Shown piece by piece: positions 17,232-26,605 of a DNA stretch of 64,000 nt (within the stretch, counting starts at the first letter, position 1; each line of letters starts with the position of its first letter). Under the pieces are notes generated by a model. That model was not told where the DNA came from. It searched no databases and worked only from the letters and a program-made list of their open reading frames with translations. Source of the DNA: Paenibacillus solanacearum (GTDB lineage Bacteria > Bacillota > Bacilli > Paenibacillales > NBRC-103111); the NCBI RefSeq assembly GCF_910593845.1, contig NZ_CAJVAS010000014.1:62001-126000 (forward strand), written 5' to 3'. The position numbers and the translations under genes are program-made.

Positions 17232-18716
17232 TCATTTGCCCGCATCAAAATAGTCGATAAGATCGTACACGCTGTCGTTCAACGTCTTCATTCGATCCAG
17301 CAGCGGCTTATAAGGCTCGTACTTGATGGTTACGATGCCTTTATTCGAATCGCGGTTGGACGGGTCCGCCTCCTTATCCTCCGGATCGTTGTCGATATAT
17401 TTGAACCAATGCCAGCCGACGACCGCCTTCGATTCCAGCAGCGCGAGGGCATATTGCTGATAAAACTTGCCGCGGTCCTCCTGCGTCTTCACGTTCCAGC
17501 CTGCCCCGGACTGGTTCGGCAGCCCTGCATCCATCCCTTTCGTATACCACTCCGTGATCATAACCGGCTTGCCCGACCATTGCTCCCAGTTATGCAAGCT
17601 GCTTAGGGTTGGCGTCCATACGCCGTAATAATTGATGCTGACGGCGTCCAGATGCTTCCCCGCCGCAGCGAACAAATAGCGGTTGTCTTTCGCCGTATGA
17701 ATCCGGGAGCCCAGGTACAGATGGTTCGGATCGTACTTTTTGATCGCACGGCTCACGATGGAATAATACGTGTCGGCGACGTAGCCGATGAACTCTTTCC
17801 GGTCCTGATCGGTCACGGATTGTTTGCTGAATTGCGCCGCATCCACCTTCTTGCGTGCCGCCGCCCATTCAAGCGCCGCCTTGTATCCGGGGTCATTCGG
17901 GTTCAGCTTCAAATATTTGTCAAGCAAGTCGCTAGGAAAAGGTAGCTCGTTATCGGAGAAGTGCCCGAGCAGGTACGGATCGTCCTTCAAGACGGCCAGC
18001 TGCTTCGCATACCGGTCGGCAAACTCCGCAAATTGCGGATCAAAGACGAAGATGGCGTCGTTCGGATACCCCGTATGGCCGGGCTGCTGGAACGTCCCGC
18101 CGCGCTCCTTGCCGTAGGAACTCATGAAATTCCACATCTGTGTATACACGACGGGAGCGGTCGTCTTCCGAAGCAGCCCGGTATTCGTCCATGCCCCCGT
18201 TCCGTTAAACCCGTGATCCCGAAGCAGCTTGACCGTCGCCTCCGCCCACTTATCCTGGATACCGTACGTTTGCAGCAAGGCGCGGGTGATCGCGGGGGAA
18301 GCGCCCGGGGCAACGCTGACGACCCCTTTATGAATAAACAAGTGCCCCTCCGGGTCGACCAGCCACCAGCGGCCGTCGATATTCGTCGCGTAAAAGAAGC
18401 CTTTGGCCGCAGCCGACCGATCGGTCCGACCGCCGTATTTGTCCTGCTGATTCGCGCTATAGCCGCTCCGTGAAGGCTGGCTCATCGTTCTTGTATCGTA
18501 ATCCTTCCACTCTTTATCCGGCTTGACCTGCGCGCTTACTTTCTCGCTTCCGAACCGGATTTCCGGCAATACAGCGGTCAACGTTGTCTCCTCCTTGATC
18601 GGCATAGGCATGGCTGGAGCCCCAGTCCACCATGTGATGGCGGCACCAGCCGTAACGGCCGCAACGGCTGCAAGTCCGATGGAGCCGAGCCATAGGGTCA
18701 TGCGATTGAATCTCAT
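17232..18716 (-). CDS. Membrane-anchored GH-A clan glycosidase, GH50 (agarase)-like
   Basis: A 494-aa protein with one N-terminal hydrophobic segment (residues 7-32), probably an uncleaved anchor. The catalytic TIM barrel shows Glu257 in GHFSDNELPF as a likely acid/base and Glu389 in VMITEWYTKGMD as a likely nucleophile, with GWHWFKYIDND near the end. The arrangement resembles GH50 beta-agarases and related glycosidases that cut beta-linked galactose or uronic acid polymers. The family call is by resemblance only. It lies 46 bases after a sugar-binding lipoprotein gene and 281 bases before the PL6 gene. Confidence 0.75.
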   Translation of the reverse strand: MRFNRMTLWLGSIGLAAVAAVTAGAAITWWTGAPAMPMPIKEETTLTAVLPEIRFGSEKVSAQVKPDKEWKDYDTRTMSQPSRSGYSANQQDKYGGRTDRSAAAKGFFYATNIDGRWWLVDPEGHLFIHKGVVSVAPGASPAITRALLQTYGIQDKWAEATVKLLRDHGFNGTGAWTNTGLLRKTTAPVVYTQMWNFMSSYGKERGGTFQQPGHTGYPNDAIFVFDPQFAEFADRYAKQLAVLKDDPYLLGHFSDNELPFPSDLLDKYLKLNPNDPGYKAALEWAAARKKVDAAQFSKQSVTDQDRKEFIGYVADTYYSIVSRAIKKYDPNHLYLGSRIHTAKDNRYLFAAAGKHLDAVSINYYGVWTPTLSSLHNWEQWSGKPVMITEWYTKGMDAGLPNQSGAGWNVKTQEDRGKFYQQYALALLESKAVVGWHWFKYIDNDPEDKEADPSNRDSNKGIVTIKYEPYKPLLDRMKTLNDSVYDLIDYFDAGK

Positions 18717-18762
18717 ATCCGAAATCCCGCCTTCTTTATCCGGACTGGGTTTCCTGTCATCC

Positions 18763-20097
18763 TTATTTTTTGTTTTTTGCCTTGTCGGCCTCCGCCGCCT
18801 TGCGGATTTCCTCGTCCGCCTTGCGAAGCGACGTATTCACATCCTCCGCGCCGGTAACGGCCCTCTCGAACGCTTTGCTGATGTTCATATCCGTATTGAT
18901 CGGCGATAAGCCCTGGCTTCGTTTGGGAAGCGCATCCGCCGGTTTGTTTACCGTCAGCGCTTTCAGATTTTTGCTGCGGAGCCCTTCTACGTTCTCGCCG
19001 AAGACGTTCAGTATATTGATTTTCGACGTGGAGGGCAGCATGCCGTCCTTGGCGTCACCCAGCTGAAATTCCTCGGACAATAAATACGTCAGCAGCTCGA
19101 AGGCGGCTTCTTTATTCGCACTCGTCTTCGTAACGAAATAATAATCGTACGGAATGCGTGAACCGACGCCCGGCTTCTCCTTATACACCGGAAGCGAAGC
19201 GATATCCCAGTTGATGGCGGATTTGGTTATCGCGCCGTGCGACGTGATCAGGTCCACGTACATGGCTGCTTTGCCTTCGCGAAACTTCTTCGCCTGATCC
19301 TTCCATTCGTTGCCGGGAATGTCGAAGAAGCGTTTCAAATTTTGGAATATTTCCGCCCATTGATCGGAGCCCTGCAGCTTATCTTCCTTGGAATCCATCG
19401 CCGGAACGGACAGCGCGTTATCCCGCAGCACCCCGTTCGGGAACATCGTGAAGCCGTTGATTTGGTCTCCGTTCTCCATACGAGTCATTTTTTTGGCCAG
19501 TTCGTACGTTTGATCCCAAGTCATTCCGTCCTTCGGGTAGGGAACGCCGAACTTATCGAACAGATCCTTATTGTAAAACAATACGGCCGGCTTCAAGTTA
19601 TTTTTGGGAAGACCGAGCAGTTGACCCTTCTCGTTCGTGTTCTTGATGCCGTCGAGAGCGGTTGGCGAGAACTGGCTGAGATCATAATTATACTTCTTGG
19701 CCAGATCGGTCAAATCGAATCCCAGATCGGTGCTGAGAATCAATTCGTTCACCGACGAGAGATTGCCCCACAATATATCGGGAATGGTGCCTGCCGTAAT
19801 CAGATCCTGAATCGTAGTGCCCTTGCCCCGCTGAATATAAACCGGCGTGACATTCGGAAATTTTTGCCGAATCCGGTTAAACATCGTCTTTTCCACACTC
19901 GCCGTATCCGTCTCGTTATAAGCCGATTGAAACACGATCGTCACCGGCTTACTGAGATTCGCATACTTGTCGGCCACTGCGCCTTCCTTGCCGCCGGCAG
20001 CTGCTCCGTCCGGTGCCGGCCCGTTTCCTCCGCAAGCCGCCAATGTGACCGATGTCAGCATCCAACAAGCTGTTGCCATAATCATTCTCTTTTTCAT
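18763..20097 (-). CDS. Family-1 extracellular solute-binding lipoprotein (oligosaccharide ABC type)
   Basis: A 444-aa lipoprotein with lipobox LAAC at Cys22, then VTIVFQSAYNETD, the block PKDGMTWDQTYELAKKMT typical of LplA-like binding proteins, and a Lys-rich C-terminus. It should capture oligosaccharides at the cell surface. AAAGGGG lies 7-8 bases before the ATG. It is the first gene of the run with the GH50-like enzyme and PL6, transcribed divergently from the AraC regulator 96 bases away, which probably controls it. No permease genes accompany it. Confidence 0.92.
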   Translation of the reverse strand: MKKRMIMATACWMLTSVTLAACGGNGPAPDGAAAGGKEGAVADKYANLSKPVTIVFQSAYNETDTASVEKTMFNRIRQKFPNVTPVYIQRGKGTTIQDLITAGTIPDILWGNLSSVNELILSTDLGFDLTDLAKKYNYDLSQFSPTALDGIKNTNEKGQLLGLPKNNLKPAVLFYNKDLFDKFGVPYPKDGMTWDQTYELAKKMTRMENGDQINGFTMFPNGVLRDNALSVPAMDSKEDKLQGSDQWAEIFQNLKRFFDIPGNEWKDQAKKFREGKAAMYVDLITSHGAITKSAINWDIASLPVYKEKPGVGSRIPYDYYFVTKTSANKEAAFELLTYLLSEEFQLGDAKDGMLPSTSKINILNVFGENVEGLRSKNLKALTVNKPADALPKRSQGLSPINTDMNISKAFERAVTGAEDVNTSLRKADEEIRKAAEADKAKNKK

Positions 20098-20193
20098 AGG
20101 AACACCCCTTTAACGTATGCGCTTTCATTGTTTACAATGACGTGCTTCACTGGTAACCTATTCATAATCGATTTCTTATACGGGAGGCCGAAC

Positions 20194-21027
20194 GTGTTGA
20201 AAAGCCCGCACCAGGACGATCCGTTTCGCCATCTTCTGGGTAAACTGTCCATTCACCTCATGGCCGCCGGCTACGATCAAGTAGGGCCGGAGTGGAAGCG
20301 GGACGATCATGTGATCCAGCATAACCGGATGTTTTATATCCTTGACGGCGAAGGCTACGTGGAAGTGGATGGCACTCGTTATTACCCGAGAGCCGGAAGT
20401 CTTGTCATTATGCCCGGCGGAACACGCCAAGCCTATTCCTCGATCAGCGCCAACGGCTTTACGAAGTATTGGTGCTTCTTCAAAGCGAAGATCGGGGATA
20501 ACGACTTGTTTCGCATGTACAATTTCCCCATTTGCCTGGAAGTCGGCGATAAAGCCAGAGTCGCGCAACTGCTCCATCAAATTCTGTTTCATTTCGAGCA
20601 CAAACGCCGAACCTCCAACTTAATGATCAAAGCGTCCATGCTCGAGCTGCTCAGTCACTTTATCGATCACGCGCTGGAAGACGTCATGCCTTTGTCCCGG
20701 ACGGTCAAAACGGAAAAAATCGGGACGATCATCACCTACATCGAGCAGCATCTTTCCGAGCGGATAACGACCCGGCAGCTTGCGCAGCTCGTCCACTATC
20801 ATCCGAATTATTTTATACGGTATTTCCAATCTGTGCTCGGCACCTCCCCCGTTCAATATATTCATCATCTGCGGATGGAAAAGGCCAAATCGCTGCTGCT
20901 CTCGACCCGTCTCCCGGTGGCGGAAATCGCCCGCGAAGTCGGGATGGAGCCGACGAACTTTACGCCGGCGTTCAAGAAGCATACCGGCTTCCTTCCGTCC
21001 TCCTTCCGCGATCTGGTCAAGGACTAA
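20194..21027 (+). CDS. AraC-family transcriptional regulator
   Basis: A 277-aa regulator with an N-terminal cupin-like sensor (residues about 25-100, with GTRYYPRAGSLVIMPGGTRQAY) and a C-terminal double helix-turn-helix (residues about 180-277, YIEQHLSERITTRQLAQLVHYHPNYFIRYFQ...EIAREVGMEPTNFTPAFKKHTG). The chosen GTG has GGGAGG 6 bases upstream; the open frame continues upstream only as antisense to the neighbouring gene. Its divergent position points to control of the binding protein-GH50-PL6 run in response to a sugar. Confidence 0.93.
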   Translation: MLKSPHQDDPFRHLLGKLSIHLMAAGYDQVGPEWKRDDHVIQHNRMFYILDGEGYVEVDGTRYYPRAGSLVIMPGGTRQAYSSISANGFTKYWCFFKAKIGDNDLFRMYNFPICLEVGDKARVAQLLHQILFHFEHKRRTSNLMIKASMLELLSHFIDHALEDVMPLSRTVKTEKIGTIITYIEQHLSERITTRQLAQLVHYHPNYFIRYFQSVLGTSPVQYIHHLRMEKAKSLLLSTRLPVAEIAREVGMEPTNFTPAFKKHTGFLPSSFRDLVKD

Positions 21028-21287
21028 TGTCCTGACGCTTCCATCATAATGTCCGCAGGCCAGGCGTGAACATCATGAATATTAACAACAAATTCATAAA
21101 TATTAACTTCAAACCGTCGCGGGCGGGGTTGCTTGGCGAGTGTCTCCTCGGCGCAAGGACGGAACGCGCCCGTGTGTCGGCGAAACGCGTTCTCGGGTTC
21201 GGGTTCGAGCGCAAATGCTATGTGGCAAGCTATGCTCCGAGGCTGCGCCCGGACGGGGTGCTCTAAGCCGCTGGGAGGGTGACTCTA

Positions 21288-21452
21288 CCCGGACCGGTAA
21301 TCCAAGCCTCGCGGCGGGGTAATCTCCAAGGGCCCCGGACCGGTAATCCGAGCCTCCGGGCGGGCTAATCTCCAGGCCCCGGACCGGTAATCCAAGCCTC
21401 CGGGCGGGGTAATCTCTATGCCCCGGACCGGTAATCCAAGCCTCCGGGCGGG
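21288..21452. repeat. 44-bp tandem repeat, about 3.7 copies
   Basis: The core GGACCGGTAATCC recurs at 21291, 21337, 21381 and 21425 (periods 46, 44, 44). Each copy continues into AAGCCTCCGGGCGGGGTAAT with a few changes. Confidence 0.9.
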
Positions 21453-22075
21453 AACGGACGTATTTAGTAGGGAGAACCGTACAATTAGTAGGCTAAATCA
21501 AATGATTCTCAAGTGAAATATAGTAAAATCGCCAAATAACAGGGAAATCGAACTATTCAAAGCGCTACCCCTTTGTACAGTTCGATTTTGCCAACTACAG
21601 CGGCGGTTTTGCGATTTTGATGCGAAATTAGTTCGGTTTGCCGAATGATTAATAGGTATTTCCAACTCGACTCGGCCGGAGTGCATGTGCGGGGCAATAT
21701 CGTCGACTTTATCCCTAGCGGCATGTGCGGAGCAATATCGTCGATTATGTCCCCATCGGGAACGGACGTATTTTTGTAGGGAGAATCGTACAATTAGTAG
21801 GCTAAATCGAATAATTCTCAAGTGAAATATAGTAAAATCGCCAAATAACAGGGAAATCGAACTATTCAAAGCGCTACCCCTTTGTACAGTTCGATTTTGC
21901 CAACTACAGAGGCGTTTTTGCGATTTTGATGCGAAATTAGTTCGGTTTGCCGAATGATTAATAGGTATTTCCAACTCGACTCGGCCGGAGCGGCATGTGC
22001 GGAGCAATATCGTCGACTTTATCCCAAACAGCAGGTGCGGAGCAAAATCATCGATTGTATTCCTAGCGGCATGTA
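21450..22075. repeat. Tandem duplication of a ~308-bp structured element
   Basis: Copy 1 begins at 21450 and copy 2 at 21758 (both GGGAACGGACGTATTT), nearly identical for about 250 bases. Each contains the same hairpin: ATCGAACT...AGTTCGAT, with CAAAG/CTTTG inside (21547-21586 and 21856-21895). Each copy ends in degenerate ~38-bp subrepeats with the core GTGCGGAGCAATATCGTCGA. A minus-strand frame runs through both copies but looks fortuitous. Confidence 0.88.
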
Positions 22076-22288
22076 TCCATCCGCGTCGCAAAGGTCGGGA
22101 TCTCCTTCGTCGGATGCTGCCCCCCGTCACGAACTTGCAGCTAGCAACAGAACATGCAAGCTAGCGATTGACTTTATTCAGAAACGACTATCTTTCCTAC
22201 AAATAAAAAAACATGCAAATACAAACAAAAAACATGCCGTGATCGAAATCAACGGCATGTCGCTGGAACTGCTTTCTATGCGTGCATA

Positions 22289-23014
22289 TTACGATTTGAA
22301 CCGGTAGATGCCGACAATCGGACGATGGTCCGAAGCGTCGGAGGCGACGACTTCCCGTTCGACGAGCTCTAGCTGATCGTTATAAAAGATATAGTCGATC
22401 CGCCTTGCCGGCGTGATCGACGGGAAGGTACCCGCATCGGCGATGCCGGAGAACGAATCGATCAAGCCGCTTCGCTTAAATTGTTCGATTTCCTCGCTGT
22501 CAGGATGAGCGTTGAAATCTCCAAGAAGCACAAGCGGAAGTGTACTGCCTTTCATGATATCAAGCACTTCCTCCGCCTGTTTCACTCGTTGCTCCGACGT
22601 CAGCCCCATATGGATGTTGTAAAACATAAGATACCGAGCGCCGACGGCGATTTCCGTCTCCAGCATCCCTCTTTGCTCCTTCCCGAAGCTGCTGAGCGCA
22701 TGATTGCTCGACCGTACGATCGGATGCTTGCTTAACACGGCCGTGCCGTACTGCCTTCTCGGCTCTCCGGCCGCGAGGGGATCGCGGTCCAGATTCGGCG
22801 CGAATACGATCTGCATGCCGAGCGTCTCCGCCAGGGCGCGGCCTAAATCCATAAAAGCGCTGCGGTCGGACCAATGTTTGTCCACTTCCTGCAGCCCCGC
22901 GATGTCGGGATCGGCGGCGCGGATCGCATCGGCGATACGTTCCAGGTTAAGCTTGTTGAACGTATCTGTGCCGTAATGAATATTGTAGGACATCAATTTC
23001 AGCGTAGAACTCAT
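22289..23014 (-). CDS. Endonuclease/exonuclease/phosphatase (EEP) family protein
   Basis: A 241-aa EEP-fold hydrolase. Motifs in order are MSYNIHYG, IAGLQEVDKHW (metal Glu), NIHMGL, LLGDFNAHPDS (catalytic Asp-Asn), RRIDYIFY and SDHRPIVGIYRF (catalytic His). Members cut DNA, phosphoinositides or sphingomyelin. This short form without a signal peptide is typical of uncharacterised bacterial YafD-like enzymes. The ATG at 23014 has GGAGGG 12 bases upstream; the longer frame to 23167 has no conserved content. A strong terminator just upstream isolates it from the 23.6-41 kb run. Confidence 0.9.
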   Translation of the reverse strand: MSSTLKLMSYNIHYGTDTFNKLNLERIADAIRAADPDIAGLQEVDKHWSDRSAFMDLGRALAETLGMQIVFAPNLDRDPLAAGEPRRQYGTAVLSKHPIVRSSNHALSSFGKEQRGMLETEIAVGARYLMFYNIHMGLTSEQRVKQAEEVLDIMKGSTLPLVLLGDFNAHPDSEEIEQFKRSGLIDSFSGIADAGTFPSITPARRIDYIFYNDQLELVEREVVASDASDHRPIVGIYRFKS

Positions 23015-23172
23015 TGCAGCGTATTTCCCTCCATCTGGTCTGTATAAGAACAAGCTTCCTTTGTTCCTGCGGGCCGTCTCTCGCGATGTCCCTCTTATCT
23101 TAGCAGACGGTTTTTTCCCTATCAATGACAAAAATGGCGGATTGCAGCAGCGATTGGATCGTAACACAGCGA

Positions 23173-23217
23173 CAAAAAGACCGGGAGTTCGTTAGAAAAG
23201 GAACAAACTCCCGGTCT
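23173..23217 (-). terminator. Terminator at the end of the polysaccharide run
   Basis: A perfect 12-bp stem (23178-23189 with 23206-23217, AGACCGGGAGTT / AACTCCCGGTCT), followed on the minus strand by TTTTTG. It lies 413 bases past the last solute-binding protein gene, so that transcript would carry the tandem repeat region as its 3' end. Confidence 0.88.
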
Positions 23218-23371
23218 CATCACTTTCCTTATGGAACTATTGCGAGCTTGTCGTCCAGAACAGCACCGGCCTTACGGGCAGGCGCCTTACAACAAGATGG
23301 GCGCCCCCAACAGCCTGCGGCAAAAGGATGCACCAAGCCAGCCCGACACGCATCATTAGGCTGAATGAGGC

Positions 23372-23485
23372 GCTTCCTACCTGCAGCGCATAGGCTGCAC
23401 GAGGCAGCTCTCTACTTGCAAGCGCATAGGTTGCGCGAGGCAGCTCTCTCCTTACAGCGCACAGGCTGCGCGGGGTGCTCCCCTC
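23372..23485. repeat. 35-36-bp tandem repeat, three full copies
   Basis: The core AGCGCATAGGCTGCGCGAGGCAGCTCT, here shown in degenerate form, starts near 23385, 23421 and 23456 (periods 36 and 35). A fourth partial copy follows. Confidence 0.8.
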
Positions 23486-23629
23486 CCTGCCGGCACTTCC
23501 AAAGCATGCGAATCCCAAGCGCGCGTTACAGCGCTGAGCGGCGGTCGGTCGAACACCGCGATATAGTCTGCACGCAAGGGCTCCCTAACGCCGCTCTAAT
23601 GACGGCCGATTCCGGCACGTAGACGTCCA

Positions 23630-24952
23630 TTACTTCTTCGGCTTTTCCGCCTCGATATCTTTGGCCAGCAGCTCCGACGCTTCCCGAACGGCGGTGACGA
23701 TATCCTTGTTGCCGCGTCCGATGTCGCCGACGGCGGCGTTCAGCCGCTTCCAGGCCAAATCGTTATACTCGGTGAGCGGTGCGGGTGCCGCATACGTCTG
23801 CGGGAAAATCGCGTTCACGTTTTTCCCTTTGTACTTCGGAAGGTCTTGCGCGAACGTTTTCTTGATGGTGGGATTTTTCAGCGCGGTTTCCACACCCGTC
23901 TTCGAGCGGAGCGTCTGGTATTCATCCGATGTCAGCGCTTGCAATACATCCATCGCGTCATCCTTATACTTGCTCGTTTTGCTGATATAAATATACCCCG
24001 GGTATGCCTGCGGCCCGCCGGGTCCCAGCTCCTTGAAGTGCGGCATCGCCGCATAGTCCCAGTTCAGATCCTCAGGAAAATTGAGCGCCGCATTCGAGAA
24101 GTGCGACCACATCGCCAGCGTCCTGTCCTTCGCGAACATGTTGGACTGCGCGGTGGATGCGAAAAATCCTCCCGGCAGCGGCTTGCCGTCCGGCGGCGGA
24201 ATGAGCTGATAAAAGCGCTTCAAATTATCCAGGAACGTCATCATCTTCGGGTTATCAAAAGCGGGCTTCAACGTCTTCGGATCGATGAACGGCGCCGAGA
24301 ATTGATTCGTCTTCAAGAAATGCTCCGGCGACGCCAGGAAGCCGTAATATTGCGTTCCGTTGTCATTGCGCGTCACTTGCTTGGACAAATTGTAAATTTC
24401 GTCCCACGTCATGCCGTCCTTCGGATACGGAACACCGAATTTATCGAAGATGTCCTTATTGTACATAATGACAGGCGAGGTGTTGGACAGCGGCAGTCCG
24501 TAGATGCCGCCGCCGGCGATCTCCTTCTGCTGCTGGATCGTGAACGGCTCGAATCGGTTCAAGTCAATGTTCTTCTTCTTGATCAGATCCGTCAGGTCGA
24601 ACTGGAAATCGTTGCGCAGCAAGTTCAGATGGGTGTGGCCGATGGAAAAGATCAAAATATCGAACTGCTGTCCGCCGGAAATAAGACCCTCCATCGACTT
24701 GGAGGCCGGCACCGGAACGAACTTCGGCGTAATGTGTGGAAACTTTTGCTTGATGTAGTCGCCGTAATTTTTCATGAAGTCCTCTTCTTTCCAATCGGCA
24801 TTGCCGGTTTGGTAGAAGACGAGCTCGATCGGCTGTTTTTGGCCCGATTGAGCGGCTTCCTGCGGCTTTCCCGAGCTGCATCCGGTAAGCAAGCTTCCCG
24901 ACAGCGATGCAGCGACTGCAATCGTTGTTGACATGCGAATCCACGATTTCAT
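23630..24952 (-). CDS. Family-1 extracellular solute-binding lipoprotein
   Basis: A 440-aa lipoprotein with lipobox LLTGC (Cys25), IELVFYQTGNADW as the first strand, and the LplA-like PKDGMTWDEIYNLSKQVT block. It is presumably an oligosaccharide receptor of an ABC importer. AAAGGGGG precedes the ATG by 9 bases. It is the last gene of the minus-strand run from 41 kb and is separated from the sulfatase by 221 bases. It is similar in length and motif order to the proteins at 18763-20097 and 32461-33780, so the three are paralogues. Confidence 0.92.
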   Translation of the reverse strand: MKSWIRMSTTIAVAASLSGSLLTGCSSGKPQEAAQSGQKQPIELVFYQTGNADWKEEDFMKNYGDYIKQKFPHITPKFVPVPASKSMEGLISGGQQFDILIFSIGHTHLNLLRNDFQFDLTDLIKKKNIDLNRFEPFTIQQQKEIAGGGIYGLPLSNTSPVIMYNKDIFDKFGVPYPKDGMTWDEIYNLSKQVTRNDNGTQYYGFLASPEHFLKTNQFSAPFIDPKTLKPAFDNPKMMTFLDNLKRFYQLIPPPDGKPLPGGFFASTAQSNMFAKDRTLAMWSHFSNAALNFPEDLNWDYAAMPHFKELGPGGPQAYPGYIYISKTSKYKDDAMDVLQALTSDEYQTLRSKTGVETALKNPTIKKTFAQDLPKYKGKNVNAIFPQTYAAPAPLTEYNDLAWKRLNAAVGDIGRGNKDIVTAVREASELLAKDIEAEKPKK

Positions 24953-25173
24953 ACTGAAAGTCCCCCTTTACTATATATCGCTTTCTCTATACAAAGGAAA
25001 CGTACCGCACGACAGACGGCGACGGAGAGAACCAAGCAGATCCGGCGCGCGTTATCGTCTGCTGCCGAAAGAACGCACGTCCGGACAGCTCTTTAGCGCG
25101 CCGATCTCTCCCGGCCTCCGTGCGGAACCGCTCCCCTTGTTCTCAGAGCGAGTGAAATGCCGTTCCCTTGCGA

Positions 25174-26577
25174 TTATCCGACCGGTTCCACATACGGCGC
25201 ATCATTCACCTCGCGCTGCAGCCGGTACAGCTCCTCCGTCAGACGCTTCACCGTATCCGCATAAGCCGGGTCGGCGTATACGTTGTTCATCTCATACGGG
25301 TCGCGCTGCAGATCGAACAGCTCCCATTCCGGCGGCTTCGGGTCGTCGATCGCGTCGGTCGCGCCCAGCGCATCGGCGTAATAGTAGATCAGCTTGTAGT
25401 CATGCGTGCGCAGGCCATAGTGGGCGTACACGCCGTGCTCACTCAAATGCATCCAGTAGCGGTAATACATCGAAGTGCGCCAGCCGTCCGGCACTTCGCC
25501 CTGCATCAGCGGGCGCAAGCTGCTGCCCTGCATCTCCTCCGGTACGGAGAGACCGGCATAGTCCAGGAACGTCGGAGCGAAATCGACGTTGAGCGCCATC
25601 GCCTCCTGCACTGTTCCCGGCTTGATTTCCTTCGGATAGCGGACGATGAACGGCATGCGCAGCGATTCCTCATACATGAACCGCTTGTCGAACCAGCCGT
25701 GATCGCCGAGGAAGAAGCCTTGATCCGACGTATAGACGACGATCGTATCGTCAGCTACGCCTTCGGTGTCCAGCGTGTCCAACAGCCGCCCGACATTGTC
25801 GTCGATCGAAGCGACGCAGCGCAAGTAATCCTTGATGTAGCGCTGGTACTTCCAGCTTTTCAGCTCCTGATCGGACAGTCCTTCCGGCGGGTCCATCTTC
25901 AGATCGCGCGGCTTCAAATCGCGCTCGATCCGCATGATCGCCGCTTCGGCGGCGGCGGCGCGGTTGCTGTAATCGTCGTTGAATGTCGGCGGTTCGGGAA
26001 TGTCGACGTCTTCGTACAGGTGCGCGTGCTTCTCGTCGGGAATCCACGGGCGGTGGGGCGCTTTATGATGGCACATCAGGAAGAACGGCCGCTCCTTGTC
26101 GCGCTTTTGAATCCAATCGATCGAATGATCGGTGATAATGTCGGTCACGTAGCCTTCATACTGCTTCTCTTCGCCCATCTCGATGAACTTCGGGTTGCGG
26201 TAGTCGCCTTGACCCGGCAGCACGCTCCAGTAATCGAAGCCGGTCGGATCGCTGACGCCGCCGTGGCCGAGATGCCACTTGCCGATAATCGCCGTCTGAT
26301 ACCCTGCCTGCTGCAGCAGCTTGGACACAGTTTGCCGGGAGCCGTCGAAACGGTCTCCCAGCGTCAATACGCCGTTCAGGTGATTGTATAGGCCGGTCAA
26401 TATCGTCGCGCGGCTCGGTGCGCAAATCGAATTGGTGCAGAAGCAGTTGTCGTAGCGCATCCCTTCGCCGGCAATCCGGTCGAGATTCGGCGTCTGATTG
26501 ATCCGGCTGCCGTAGCAGCTCATCGCGTGCGCCGCATGGTCGTCGCTCATAATAAATACGATGTTCGGTCGCTTCAT
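25174..26577 (-). CDS. S1-family sulfatase
   Basis: A 467-aa sulfatase. It has IVFIMSDDHAAHAMSCYG with metal ligands at residues 12-13, the formylglycine motif CAPSRATILTG at Cys52, HKAPHRPW, and YTSDQGFFLGDHGWFDKRFMYEE with further metal and sulfate-binding residues. No signal peptide, so it probably acts on imported oligosaccharides. AAGGAG lies 9 bases before the ATG at 26577; the frame upstream to 26856 overlaps the next gene and is not conserved. The gap of 28 bases to the PHP-domain gene indicates one transcript. It resembles heparan/chondroitin-type sulfatases; the position specificity is unknown. Confidence 0.94.
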   Translation of the reverse strand: MKRPNIVFIMSDDHAAHAMSCYGSRINQTPNLDRIAGEGMRYDNCFCTNSICAPSRATILTGLYNHLNGVLTLGDRFDGSRQTVSKLLQQAGYQTAIIGKWHLGHGGVSDPTGFDYWSVLPGQGDYRNPKFIEMGEEKQYEGYVTDIITDHSIDWIQKRDKERPFFLMCHHKAPHRPWIPDEKHAHLYEDVDIPEPPTFNDDYSNRAAAAEAAIMRIERDLKPRDLKMDPPEGLSDQELKSWKYQRYIKDYLRCVASIDDNVGRLLDTLDTEGVADDTIVVYTSDQGFFLGDHGWFDKRFMYEESLRMPFIVRYPKEIKPGTVQEAMALNVDFAPTFLDYAGLSVPEEMQGSSLRPLMQGEVPDGWRTSMYYRYWMHLSEHGVYAHYGLRTHDYKLIYYYADALGATDAIDDPKPPEWELFDLQRDPYEMNNVYADPAYADTVKRLTEELYRLQREVNDAPYVEPVG

Positions 26578-26605
26578 GGTCTGTCGCTCCTTGATCGCTT
26601 GCCTG

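Larger units (their letters stand above)
21028..22288. other. Repeat-rich non-coding region
   Basis: A 1.26-kb gap with no supported gene. The first 250 bases are unremarkable and GC-rich. They are followed by 44-bp tandem repeats, then two copies of an AT-richer unit of about 308 bp that can fold into hairpins, and then about 200 bases of plain sequence before the next gene. Confidence 0.7.
23015..23629. other. Non-coding region with terminator and tandem repeats
   Basis: A gap of 615 bases between the EEP gene and a solute-binding protein gene. It contains a strong minus-strand terminator (23173-23217) and a three-copy 35-36-bp tandem repeat. No ribosome site or conserved frame was found. 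Confidence 0.6.

Noticed and set aside
21288..21452. CRISPR array
   Set aside because: Repeats are contiguous (44-bp period) without unique spacers, and no cas genes are present. The repeats at 23372-23485 fail for the same reason.
21498..22130. A 210-codon minus-strand frame across the 308-bp duplication
   Set aside because: It exists only because both copies share a frame, and it has no ribosome site or recognisable fold. The two halves repeat each other because the DNA does.
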